Source of the DNA: Sitta carolinensis
Taxonomy: Eukaryota > Chordata > Aves > Passeriformes > Sittidae
Assembly: GCA_032173965.1 (NCBI GenBank)
Contig: CM063284.1
Span: 130,625,125 to 130,689,124, forward strand
Reading direction: 5' to 3'
DNA length: 64,000 nt
In this document: one piece after another, positions 22,801 through 35,394 of the stretch
Numbering within the stretch: position 1 is the stretch's first letter
How the letters are laid out: every line of letters starts with the position of its first letter
Notes under the pieces: generated by a model
The model's database searches: none
Told to the model about the DNA's origin: nothing
The model's input: the letters and a program-made list of their open reading frames with translations, nothing else
Made by a program: the position numbers and the translations under genes

Positions 22801-25800
22801 CTCAGCTCAGGCTTCCATCTTTGGCTTCATTCAGGCTGGTGCTATTAAATGATACTTGCTGTTATGAATGATCACAGCCACACATTCTAACTGGACAGGG
22901 ACAGGGACATAGAGCAAATTCCTTTCAAAAGAAGATGAAGGAGTCTGTACAAAGTGTTGCATCACTGCAGTCTGGTCTAACAGCACAAAGAAATTAATTT
23001 GCATCTTTTTATTTTACAATTCCTTTCTCACCCATCTTTTTTTCCTTCACTTCCCTCTTGTCACTTCAGCACTGCATGGTCACTTGGAGCTGGCTCTTCT
23101 CACAGGCCCTGAGATGACTTCAAGATGTCTTGGCTACCATTCTGTTACCAGTTCTGGGAAGAAAATAAGCACTTATCTGACACCTCAAAGATGTGGGTAC
23201 CAATCTCATCCCTACTCACACTACCTCAGGAATGTTGCCGTGTCTCTCCTTACTGTTGTTTCTGCCTCATTCCTTGCTTCAGCTACAAACTCTTCAGGAC
23301 AGGATCTGCTTCCCACCATGCCACTGTTATTTAATTATTTTCTTAGTAGAAAAAATTTCGTTTTTCCTTACATTAGTACAAAGCAACCCAGCAGTGCTGA
23401 GCCCACGGGGTGTTGCTTGCTGCCTTCCCAAGACAGCACCTGGAGCCGTTTGCCCTAGAGAAACCCCTCAGGAGCAATGCAAGAGAGCAAACCAGGGAGG
23501 TGCCAATGGAATAGCCCCTGGCAAACAAAACAAACCCCTGGGAAGTATAAATTCATTTTGGCCCTTGGCAATGCTTTGATATTGGAAAGAGATGAGCTGT
23601 AACAGTCCTCAGGCTGGGATATTCCCTTGTCCAGAGAAGTTGTGCCTGAGGATGGTGGCAGGGGAAGGAGAGGCACAAGCTGAACTCTGTGATGGTGACA
23701 GCTTTCATGGTAATTCCACTCTTTTCCCCTTCCTTTTTTTTTGGTTTACTGAGGAGAGAGTGAAAGGCATAGAGGAAAGCAGGAGGGGATCAAGGAAAGA
23801 CAGGAAAAGGCAAGCTGATAGGGGTTTTATATCAAAAGGTTAGCTGCCAGCTGGATATTCCCCACTAAATAAAGGGACTTGATGTGAATTCTACTCCATC
23901 TCAGAAAACATCCTGCAAGTGTTTCTTTCCCTTACAATTTTTCTCTTTTGCGTTTTAAAATCTCTGTAATTTTGAAAAGCCACTTTTCCTATCCCAGTGA
24001 CAAGAGAGGCAGGCACAGCAAATGGAAGCTGATGACTTGCCCTGGAGAAACAGTTGAAGTATTCTCCAAAAGGCAGTGCTACAATAGTGTGCCATGTGTG
24101 TCATGGGGAGCCTCCATGCTCCTATCCCAGCCAGCCATAGTGTCCATCCTTATAGGACCCAAATTAACTCAACTATTTTGTTCAGTAAAAGATGATTAAA
24201 CAAGCAGTAAGATGTTATCATTAGAGGCTTCCTATTAAACGATGACTATAAATACTGGCATAGGAAGGATAAAGCCTCTTCAAGCTAAGCATGTCAGAAG
24301 ATAATATTTCCTTTAACATTGTCCACAAAATGTGCTGGTTCACCAAAGTGTTTATCAGTGCTACCTCTTAGGAAATCAACAAGTTCATTTTCAGTTCCTC
24401 TGACTGCTTTATATTTAATGTGGTTACCTATTACATAAAACTGCATCATTAAATTCCTCAAACCATTTTCATTACCACAAAGGCAAAAGACTTACACAAA
24501 AGAATGCCAAGGCTCAAAAGGAAGCATTCACCAGCTAGAGCACAGCAAAACCCTCTTGCCTGTAGCATATTTTGTTTCCTTTGCAGCTTAATCATAATTC
24601 TGAACTGCCTTGTTTAAAATGCTTGTTCTGGGATTAATTAAATCAGCTGGTCTGATCCTTGAGCTGCTGATGTGTGCATTTATTCTTTCTTAATGTATGG
24701 TGGGGTTTTTTTCTATATGCAGGAGCAATGGAAGCAAGCCAGAGAAATGCCAGTGTGCTCTACCAAAGAAAGAGCTCTAAAGCAGAAGTGTTTGTTGGGA
24801 GTATTCTTCTTCCCTACTGATACTGATGCTGCCCTGGCATGGGGAATCACTTCCACACCTCCTATATGTGCATGGCTGCTGGTGTGAGCAGACACCAGCG
24901 AGTCAGGAGGGAACTGGGAGTGATGTCAGAATAAGAATATTAGTGCATTCATAAGTAAAATTACAGGCATGGCCTTTATCCTGGGTATTTTATCTGTGCC
25001 AATCAAGCAGCAAAAAAAGTCCTTTACAAAAGCCAAGCTGAAACTGTGCAAACAGTGTTGGTAACAACCCTTGTGCTCGCTGTGGATCAAACAGAATGAA
25101 TGTACGATAGTTTGGGAGGTGCTGGTTTGCCTCTGAATGTCTGAAGTTTGGGGAGATTTGCTCACTTTGGGCATGGGCCCAGAGCCATCCGCAGGCAAGG
25201 AAGGGGCAGAGAGCTGACCTCTTTACTGCAGGGCTGGTCTACAGTCCTCAGAAGAAACCTGCTGCCGTTCAGCCCACAGCGCCTTTCCATCGGCACTGCT
25301 CTCACCGACAGTAACAGAGTTACGGCTGCAGTTTAGCTTCTCATGTGCCAAGGTACAGCCGCACACAGTTCTCCTCTTTATAAAAGAAGACCAGGCACTC
25401 TATAACTGCTAAGAACAGGCTGTCTGAAAGGTGTTTTATTAACTAAAGTTGGGGAAGAAAATGAAACTGAAAAGAATACGACTGCATATTAAACTACATG
25501 AAGTGGTCATGACAACTGGGAATCTCAGTATCACAAAATTTTAACAGCTGGATGCAATCAGTGGGGATTTTCTATTTTTCTTTTTTGTTAAGCTTAAGAA
25601 ATAAAAAGAGGAAGAAGAAAAAAAGAAAAAGAAAAGGTTCATTTTATTCAAGTGAGCTTTTTATCCAGCTCAGCTTTCTTTGCTTAATATCAGAAGTTGT
25701 CTTTACTTCTCTATAAATCTCAGCACTGCCTATGCTTAGTTGACATCGTCCTTTTCCCGGGGCAGGGATTCCACAACTGGAGGTGTTCAATATCCCCAAC

Positions 25801-27545
25801 AGCAGCACAACAAGGGATGGAAACCCTTGAACCCTTGAAAAATGAATGTTATAGGGAGACTTCCCCCGTGTGTATGCAATTTTCGGAACTTGTCAAATAA
25901 TTAATCAAAATAAAATTTTGCCTCACGATTCATCGAGACTCAACTGTGCCTGAAATCCCACAGTAGTTCTTCAGCAAAAGGACAAAATTCCATGGTAGGT
26001 CAGCAAAAACACTTTACTGTTTGTTTAGGCATCTTCCTTTCATCGCATGTAGTCTCAGCCCAGGTTTTCACTATGTACACTTCTTTCTATAGCACTCCTT
26101 GCTTCCTGGTAATGTCTGCACTTGCCTTGAGGTAGCTGAAGAAACATTTCACAGACTGAGCTTTATCAATCCTGTAGAAACAGAGGACATTATCGAAAAT
26201 AATGTAATGGATTTCCTACCCCCACAAAAAGCATAAGTTTAAAAAACAAGTTCGGAATTGAATATAATTTATGGAATGGCATTCCTTGATAGCTCCAGTG
26301 AGGACTGACTTATTTGTCCAGGGACTAACAGGGTATTATTCAGCCTGAGTTTCATGGCTCTCTGTCTGACTTGTATGGCTTTGCTTAGGCAGCCTTATAA
26401 ACAAGCATGTTTCCTCAGTTCATTGTTATTTCTGTGTCTGTTAAAATGCAAACTGACTCAAAACTTCTGACTTCACCTTTCAATGCTTACATGTGTATTT
26501 TTGTTTACTAAAATAACTTCATTTTTTATTTACTCATAGCTCATGAAGCCTACAACGGCATCCACACACCTGAAGAAAATCTGCTTCTCTTGTTGCATTT
26601 CCAGCCTCTCCAAATCCCACTTGTCTCCAAAATCACAGGTTTCCCAGGGCAGAGGTTGCATTCTGTATAAACTCCTAAGCCCTTGTTTTGAGGACTGTGA
26701 TGGGCTTTGCCTCTCCTGAGGGACTCAGCACTGCACATTCATACTGAGGGTCAGAGAAAGGCAGGATGAAGCACTAAGGCTGCAAAAAGAGCAGATGTCA
26801 CCTGGGGAGTTTTCACCTTCAGTCTCCCAGTTCCTTTAACGGGTTGCCCTAAATCATGTTTTCCATGTTCTTCCACAAAATTATTTGGAAACACCTGTAG
26901 AAGGGCCAAAATAAACATTAGCAGATGGTGTTTGGAAAATGTCAGGGGCTGCCCCTTGATGAGGTGCCTGGGAAGGGAGCTGAGCACAACACCTGGCAGT
27001 GCCTGTATCACTGAGCTGTGGAGAAAACCAGTGGGCAATGAAATGCTGGCTGGGCTTGGAGACTGCAAAGACCTGGGATGGGGACCATGTCTGCACTGTG
27101 AAGGACTTCTGAGGCTTGCTTCAATCCCAAATGTCTCTAAGTGAGGTAAATCCTCACCAAACAAAGATGCTGTGTGTGCTTTGTGCAGAGATGTAAACTC
27201 AGAGCCACCTGCACAGGTTAAATGATTAGAGCAAAGAGACAAGAAATATGCTTTCCTATGGAGAGCTGGTTAAAAGTACAACCAAACCACCGTGCTGGAC
27301 TACATTATGTATTTCAGAGGCTTGTACATGGTATTGTGTGGGGACAAGGCCTTTTTTTCCAAGAGAAATTGCTGCTCAGGGGGTGCTCAGGAGATCACCA
27401 AGTCACTCCATGCATCAGTGCAAACGAACTAGCAGCATCCAAGTGCAAACCCGGGCAGTCTGTGAATGAACATCCTCGGAGGGAGATGTTTGAGTGAAAA
27501 CAGGCATCGTACTGGCACCTGATGGGTGTCATCACTGGGTGACAC
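16881..27545. other. Intergenic DNA upstream of GDF6, no gene recognised
   Basis: More than 10 kb without a convincing exon, RNA gene or mobile element. Open frames are short and have no recognisable domains. The only compositional feature is the pyrimidine-rich tract listed separately. The interval may hold distant GDF6 regulatory elements. Confidence 0.6.
18540..19235. other. Pyrimidine-rich (C/T) tract
   Basis: About 700 bp in which the plus strand is strongly biased to C and T with irregular CCT/TCC/CTT words and no clean period. The 185-codon plus-strand frame inside it (rich in Ser, Leu, Pro, Phe) is explained by this bias rather than by selection. A weaker stretch of the same kind lies at about 17520-17760. 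Confidence 0.6.
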
Positions 27546-27860
27546 GAAATGTGCTTTGTGGGACCGGCACTTAGGCTCCGAGCAGACTTTTCTCCCTTGA
27601 GGCTAACATCTGAGGAGAGCACGGGCTTTGCGGGGGACGCACGGCGTAAGGACTCTGCTCCCGTTTCCCGGCCTCCTGCTCGCACCTCCCGCTTACGGAC
27701 GGCTCGGAGAGCCCGGCGTGCTCCGACCCCGGCCGGGAGAGAGGCCAGACGAGAGCAAGGGCGGCCCCTTCCCCGCGGTCACCGGGACAGCGTCCTCGCC
27801 CCGGGGCCGCTCCCATCCTGCTCCCGTCCCAGCTCTGGTCCCGCCCGCTCCCCCCACCTC

Positions 27861-28228
27861 CCGGTGCCGCCTCGGTGCCGCCTCGGTGCCGCTTCCCTCC
27901 CTGCGCTCTCCCGGTGCCGTTCCGCTGCCGCTCTGGGGGCTCTCCCGGTGCCTCTCCGCTCTCCCGGTGCCGCTCCCGGGGGCTCTCCCGGTGCCGCTCC
28001 CGGGGCTCTCCCGGTGCCACTCCGGGGGCTCTCCCGGTGCCGCTCCGGGGGCTCTCCCGGTGCCGCTCCGCTCTCCCGGTGGCCGCTCCCGGGGGCTCTC
28101 CCGGTGCCGCTCCCGGGGCTCTCCCGGTGCCACTCCGGGGCTCTCCCGGTGCCGCTCCCGGGGCTCTCCCGGTGCCGCTCCGGGGGCTCTCCCGGTGCCG
28201 CTCCGCTCTCCCGGTGCCGCTCCCGGGG
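27861..28228. repeat. GC-rich minisatellite with higher-order duplication
   Basis: After three 11-bp units (cggtgccgcct type, 27861-27893), fourteen copies of a unit built on ctctcccggtgccgctcc followed by 0-7 extra C/G bases run from 27905 to 28228. Unit lengths vary from about 18 to 26 bp. Variant order is partly repeated: block A (27958-28069, five units) and block B (28070-28204, six units) share the same sequence of variants and both end in a short unit. A lone related copy lies at about 28319. Long open frames on both strands (up to 278 codons) are by-products of the repeat. Confidence 0.92.
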
Positions 28229-28251
28229 TGGCCGTGCCGTGCCCGGGACGA

Positions 28252-28269
28252 CAGCGCCACCTGGCGGCC
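28252..28269 (-). promoter_or_regulatory. Near-consensus CTCF binding motif
   Basis: Read on the minus strand this is GGCCGCCAGGTGGCGCTG. It matches the core of the vertebrate CTCF motif (GGCCACCAGGGGGCGCTA) at 15 of 18 positions, including the invariant CCAGG and GGCGCT. It lies 24 bp beyond the minisatellite, within the orphan CpG island. Binding is inferred, and CpG methylation could affect it. Confidence 0.6.
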
Positions 28270-28450
28270 TGAGCGAGCACGCGGCTGGCCCCGGGAGCCC
28301 CTCCCCCACCCCCTGCAGGGGCTCTCCCGGTTGGGATTCCAGTTGTGATTCCAGGTGGGGCACACGGGCGCGCTCCCCGCTCTGAGTGTCCCTGCGCGCC
28401 GCTGCGACAGTCACACGGGCCTTTTCGAGAGCGGTTCCCTTAATTTTGTC

Positions 28451-31400
28451 TCCATTTCCTGGGGCGGCGCTGCCGATGGGGTTGTTCTACTGGAGTGCCT
28501 CCACTTACCAAAAATTTCTGACCTCCTTTTTGTGTTCATTTGTTCCACATGCTCATTACACTCCCCACAGCAGGGGCCCCCAGACTGATTTTCCCATATG
28601 ACACTTGCCTTGCATGCTGCGAAGATCCAGCAGGAACGAGAGTACAGACATGGAGCAGCTACAGAGAGCATCCGAGGTGAGGAACGAAGGTAGACGCTGA
28701 AACAATGGACATCCAACCTAAATCACACATGACACAGCCCTTATGAGATAAGGACTTTTCTCACAATAGTGAAGAGGAGAAATGCAGAGATATCGAAAAT
28801 TGAAAGTTATTTTCCTACACTTAGCATAAGTCTGGAAAGAGTGAAAAGTTTGGAGATAAGCAGCTCAGTATGTGTTGGTCCGTGGGCGTTGGCAACCTGA
28901 TGGGTGCAGTAGCTGTTCTGGGGACTCCTGTGGCCTTTGCTGCAGGTGTTCCCGCAGAGAATTCAATCTTTCCAATGATTCATGCTTTTTTTTCCATGTC
29001 CTCACAGGACAGCTTGTAAACCCTGCATGGGCTCTGCCTGAGACTACAGGCTCACTAAGGTACCTTGCAAAATGATAAAGCCACTATAAGCTTCAGGAGT
29101 GGTTCAGTAACTCATAGCAGCCTGGGCATGTATATGAGGCAGTCCTGGAGCCAAACCCTGCCCCATGTGTCAGAAACACCAGTTTTGTTTCCAGATTACT
29201 CTTTGCTGCATGTGTAGAGTGCTAGACCACAACAGTGGCAGATGGAGATATGTTTTGTTCAGTTTTGTCACCTCTACTAGATAGCAATGACTTTTGTCAA
29301 ACCACCAGGAAGCTGGCAACTCAAACAGGCACAGTAATGTCTAACAGAGCCTGTCTGTCTGCAGGAACCACGTACAAGCTTAGCATCCAAATGGTCTGTG
29401 AGATGATACATGTGGTTCTGCAGCTCTGCTTGCACAGGCAGGACTCAGGTGCAGAAGTGAGGTTCATCTGTGGCGCCCAAGCCCTGCAGGATCTTGTTTT
29501 CTGCTCCTTGGACAGTTTTCTTCTTGATGTAGAATTAACTTTTAATGATTTATCTTTTCTAACAGTCACATCCTTTCATTCTTTCAACCTACTGATGAGT
29601 GTAGCAGCCTGCTTTCCATTTTCACAATGTGTTTTGCCTATGAACTTAATTTTCTCATTAGATTTTGAGAGCTGCAGAGGCACTTGGAAAGTTCTTGGCT
29701 CACATACACTGTCCCAGACCACACCTTCTCCTTGGGGAATTCCCAGGCTTTCAACTCAATACTGTGATCTCTGTAAACCCTTGTCTGTGATGTCTGAATA
29801 TTTGTAATATTTCTCATTGTTCAGGATTTAGCTCCATCCGAGTGCACGGGGTGAGTTGCCATTCACCAGCAGATATATTCCAGGCTTCCTCCAGCAAATT
29901 TTTCTCACTTCTCCAAGCTCTCCTGTGTACACCAGCAGGCTGTCAAGGAAAACGAGGAGAAGAAAATCGTGGTCCTCTTGGACGTCAGCAGAAAACTTTT
30001 CACCTGCTTTTGCAGAGTCCATGCTGTACCTTCCCTGCTGGCCCTGCCAATGCTTGGGCAGTGTCCCAGCTCAGCTCTCAGTTAGGACTTTGGGCTGTCC
30101 CTGTTGTGAGCTGAGCCCTGAGAGGTGGATGCTGCCGTGGCCAGGCAAGGGGTGTGAACCTCGCTCAGTGCCCTGTCCAGCTGGACCAACCACTGGCCAT
30201 CTCCACTGGATCCACAGAAGTGCACAGCTGCTGAGTCAGAAGGGGTTTGTGTGTGGGAGCAGAAGGACCTCTCCTTAACATAATCTCTCTGGGTTTGAGA
30301 AGGATGGAGTGTTCAAATTGTGCCTGGACTACTCGGTGCTTTGTAAGCTTTGGTGCAAGAAAAGGGAGAGCCTGGGATTTCCAGTGAAATAAAAAAGTCT
30401 ACAGTAATAAATAAGATTTAACACAAATGGAGCTGTAAGAACAATAATTGCAGGGCTACATGCTGGTAGATTTTTATCACACAATTATACATATGGCACC
30501 AGCAAAGAGAGTCTCTGTTTTCTTTGCTTAAGTATATGAACTACTACACATTTATAAAAGCAACCATTCCTATTCTCTTACGCTGTTTGGAATATGTTTG
30601 CAACGCACAGTCAAGTGTGGGGAAGTGTCCAAAAAAGTTGCATCTGTCTGGTTTATGACTGACAGGAAAGGCCAAGCAATTATCTGAACTCCTGATGGGA
30701 CAATTTTGTTCAGATGTATTTTGGGGTCAAGAGGCAAGGATTTCATCAGAGAGAGTTCTTCAGCTTATGAAACGTACAATGTGTCCAAAACAAGGTCTGA
30801 AGTTGATTAGACGTAAGTATTCAAAAGGAAATGATTTACATGACAGCCCTGTATGTATTTTCCTCTCAGAAAGATCTGACCCAGCAAGGCTGAGATAACT
30901 CGCTTATGAAATAGGGCTTGTGGACCCAGCTAGGCAATCTTTTTCTTTTTCCATTGTAATGCTTTGCAGGGAATTAGTAGATGCATTTTCAGGAACCAGG
31001 TGGAAATGTAGGAACTGTTTCTCAGCTGGTGTAAATGAGTGTAAGCCCACCAACTGGAGCGCTGGAAAACCAGGCCCATGGTTTCTAGATGGGTTGAGAG
31101 GTTTTGCTGTGCTTTGATGCTGTTTGGCTGGGGCTTTGAAAGAGGCAACACAGCTTGCCCAGGCAGTTACAAGGCTCCATGTGGGTGTGGCATGTGCTGC
31201 ATCTTTTGCTCCAATGCAGCAGATGCCACACACATGAACAGCTCTGTCACAGCCACTGGGTCCAGGGGGTCTGCTCAGGAGAAAAAAAAATGGTTCCCTT
31301 GTTACACAGGGCTTTGCCACCATGAGTATTTTGGGGACACCCACTGTTGGCACTAAGAGGCAGCAAGAGCACGAGGATTTTGTCTGGTGCAGCATTTTCC

Positions 31401-34400
31401 TCCTAATTTTCACCCACAAACCAGAGGCTGAGTACCTTCATAGGAAAAGATTACATAGAAAGTATTAAAAAATTAAAAATAATAGTTGTACTTCATGTCC
31501 CCTCTTCCTCTTTCCTGTGGCCTTCTTTCTTTCTTTTGTTTTTTTTTTTTTTTCTGTTTTTTTCGTGTGGGGATGGGATGGTACAGCAGCAGACAGAGCA
31601 GTCTATTTGCAAATGTTTCATCCTTGATGTGTTTAAACGTTTATTTCTATGCATTCTGCATTTTTGTCTTCCAACTCTGGCATGCTCATAGAGTATACTG
31701 TGAAAGATTGAGAAGGAATATTTTTAAATTCAAACAGGTTCACTTTTTCAAGCTTACTTCTCACAGATGAGACCTCTTTCTCACACCTTTTTAGAGGGCT
31801 TCACAAAGGTCCCTCATGCTTTTAACAAGACAGACTTGATGTCTCTGGAAGATTTATTATGAGTCACAACTTAATCAAGGAACCAAGAAAGATTCATTTT
31901 TCATGCAACTTGTACAGCATCATCACCTGAGAGGCACAGCACTAGTAAATCTTGCTGGCATACTGTGGAGGGTGATCCCGAATTTTCAGACATCCCAAAT
32001 GCAAATTGAAGGGATACACTGCTTTATGTCTCCTTCAAAGCCGAAAAGAAATATGTTTGAGAAATAAGCCCTTCAGATGGTAATTTAATTTGGGGCAGAT
32101 GCGCCCGACAGCTCTGACATCATCCTAAAGCAGGTCTTTTCTCGTTCTCCACTCCCCCCCCCTCAGCTTTAGAGGAAAGATATGGAACATAAAGGGATTT
32201 ATCAGGTGTCTTATCATAAATGTACTTTATATCATGAAATACGTCTGTGAGCTGATTCTCATAGCTAAAACCAGCTGTTAGCTTTGAATAAGGGCAAATA
32301 AACAGAAAAAGAAAATATTGTGCACAGGAAAAATTTTCAGCCATCATGTATGTTGTGGGAAAGAAGAATAAAACCAAATATACATGTTCAGTTTCTAAGC
32401 ATGTGATTTCTTTCAGTGACAGGACTGTAGGTGTATTTGCTTTCATCTGAAAATGAAAGCATCTGCAGCAAGCAGAGCTGTTTGCTGGAAAGCCATCTTT
32501 GGCTGAGACACGAGGCTCTGTCCATTTAATCACTGGCACCTCTGCCAAGGCAGCCAATGCAGGTGGACAGGAATCCTGCCTGTCAAGTGGTTTGGGATCT
32601 CTGAACTCCCCTGCTCAAAGCCTCCAACCACCACCAAATCAGTTTAACGTTCATTAACAATTATGCCTGAGGGACACATGGATGTCAGAAGTTAGGTGCC
32701 AGCGGCCTGGGAATTGCCCAATTAATCTAAGTACCTCTTTGGAGAATAAGACCCTGGAAACTAAATCACAGCCTAGGATTGGGTGGATTTTTGAGTCTGA
32801 AGTCCCAATTTAGCTGTGTTTTAATTTAGTAACCAATTTAGGTTGCCTAGGTCCTGCCTCTATTTCATACCAGAAGACTTATACTAGAAGGATAAAACAT
32901 AGAGGTTGGAGCTGTGTGGAGATTTTGTCTCCATTTTCCATAGGTGTACTGGGAAGCATAGAAAACCCTTAGTCTTTTTTCAGAGTTTTTTTTATGTTGT
33001 GGCTTTGTTGGTTTTTATGTGGAGGTCTTTAAGTTTTCGAAAAGCAGTAATGTCCAGCCTTGTTACAAAAATGCAAAGACCCCTTGGTGTAGTGCAGCTT
33101 GTAAAGGGGAACATATAAGATACCTCATCACTTTAGCCAGTGCTTGAGCTTCACCACGCTGAACATGCATCTACTGTGTGACAGAAAACCCCTATGCTTT
33201 CACCACACAAACCCTGCATGTTTTCTTGGGTAAGGGAAAAAGTGCCTGCTGTGTGGAGAAAGTCCTTGCTGGGACAAGGAGTACTGCTCATTACTGCACG
33301 GTGCTTGCTGGGAGAACAAGATGTTCTGTGCTGGTGCAAATAAACCAGGGGAAGATTTTCATATCCATAGAAGCATAAATATCTGCCTAAATGAAAAAAG
33401 AGGAAGGAAAAATGCTAAGTGAAAAAAAAGCTAACTTCAGTACTCGCTCTTTTTGCTCTTTAAATATCTGCAGGCAGCAATGCTTGCAGGGAGTGCCAGG
33501 AATATGGAAAGGTTGAGGAAGGGCGAGCGCTAGCAGTCACAGCCTTTTCACACTTGTTGCTGCTGAATCATGCAAAACTCCACAGAGCCCTGTTTGGGGC
33601 TGTGAGAGCCATTGCCAAGATAGTGACATCTTTGGGCCAGCATAGCTTTCCAATGTGGAGAACTGCATTGACCATTTGGAGGGAGCCAGGGGGGCAAGAT
33701 TTATACAAACATAATAGAAACTGTGTGTCTGGGGGTACAAAAAATACAGAGATCAGGATAAAATTAATTTTTACTGCAACCATTTATGTGTTGGCTTTGT
33801 GAAAACTGTTTCAAGTCATTGCATTTCTTTAGGAGGGTCAGAAGGCCAAGTCCAATGATAAATACAAAACTCTGAGATCATTATTCCCTTCTTGGACTTT
33901 AACTGACGAAAAGCTCCATTCTGTTTGGCTGGGCTGCAGTCCAAAGCCCAGTGACCACCCTGCTGCAGCAAAATGCTGAGTTAGGGTATTCTTGAAAACC
34001 TAAAACATCACTTACGCTTTTCCTGATAGGAAACAGATAAAAGTCCACTGTGTCTCTATCTTTAATTGCCCGTACCCTTGTGGTCCTCCTAGGTTTGATA
34101 GACCCCTATTGCAGTTGAAGGGCGTAATAGCTGGGGCTCTTGGTGCCAGCAGATTTTAGTGCCAGGATTTCACTCCTTGAAGGCAGGGGAAGACTGGCTG
34201 CTGGCCAGGCAGCATGTGGGCAAGGCTGCCTTAAGCCTGACTCACTCTGAGCTTGTCCTGCTGGCTGTGCGACTACGACACCCGTCTTGGTGCTTTTTAA
34301 AGGTGTCCACCAAAAAAATCTGGGTTGCAAGTATTTTCTTCTTCACTGGTGTTAGCAACATCCACAGGATCTTGGTTAAAGTAACATTTGCCTTGTTTCA

Positions 34401-35394
34401 ATCTGTGGCACGAGTTCAGTGTATTTTCTGAACAGTCTTCAACACTGATTTCCAGTTGTCTTGTATGTTCAAGCTGGAATATTTTAATGTTAAACTCCAC
34501 CTTACTTCTAAGTGAGGATGAGCATTTCAGGACAAAAAGAAACCCAAGCCCCTTAAACCTCTCCCCTTCCACTGCAGTAGGTGAAACTCACTTTCCACAA
34601 GAATTCCCAAGCAAATTATGGCAAACTTCCCCAACTTCTCTGCAGCTGCACTGGCAGGGGGCCAGCAGGCTAAAGGCAGTATCATATTGAATGTAAAGGT
34701 GTAATATACATAGCCCAGAGCTACCAGCAGAAAAGGCTCTGTCCTGAATCCTGTGGCTGCAGAAGCCGCTGTGGCACCCGAGATACACTCAGCCCTGGGC
34801 AACTAAAATGTGTGCAAACAACTATGTGTCTCTTCCCTAGCAATAAAGCTCTGTCACTCCTGAAGCATCCTCTTCAAGCTTGAACCTAGAATGTGCAACC
34901 TTCTCCTGTGCTCTCCCAGGAAGACATTTCTTTTCCCTCAGACAGATCCTCCACTGAAGGAGGGTTCCCCATGTGTGTGGGGGCTGCATAGAAAAGATAA
35001 TCCTTTCTTGAATCAAGGGGAATGTTTCTCACCTTGAATTGGCAACAATCCCTTTGCCTTTCTGGGGCTGTGGGTGCTACTGCTCTCACTGTTGGCTACC
35101 AGAGGTGTTTTGGTTTGGAGCACCCGTGTGCAGATGCAGGAAGGAGCCTCAGTACAGGCTGCTCCCTGCAGAGGATGCTGCCTTGCTCTACTTCCCTCCT
35201 TTGCTGTTTCCTTGGGTGCATTACAGACTCATGATCACTGCAGACCCCAGCACCGATCAGCAGAAAAAGACATTGTATTTAATAATATGTTTTTGCAGTT
35301 TTAAAATAGCAATTGCCCAGCTGAGTGGGGCAAATGAATGTGTTCCTGATGACCTTCTCATACAGACAGCTAAGGTGAGACAAAATCATTAGTC
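28451..35394. other. Intergenic DNA, no gene recognised
   Basis: No exon, RNA gene or repeat is recognised. The longest frame is a 190-codon one on the plus strand at 29235-29807, without a known domain or clear signals; I treat it as chance. Confidence 0.55.

Larger units (their letters stand above)
27550..28450. other. Orphan CpG island in the gene desert
   Basis: An abrupt rise in GC and CpG within otherwise 40-45% GC DNA, far from the GDF6 (11 kb) and UQCRB (25 kb) starts. It contains the minisatellite and CTCF-like motif listed below. No gene start is recognised. It could be an insulator, an enhancer-associated island or the promoter of an unannotated non-coding RNA. Confidence 0.55.

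Noticed and set aside
27549..28414. Frames of 278, 264, 214, 211 and 195 codons on both strands
   Set aside because: Produced by the stop-free GC-rich minisatellite; proteins would be Arg/Ser/Gly/Pro repeats.
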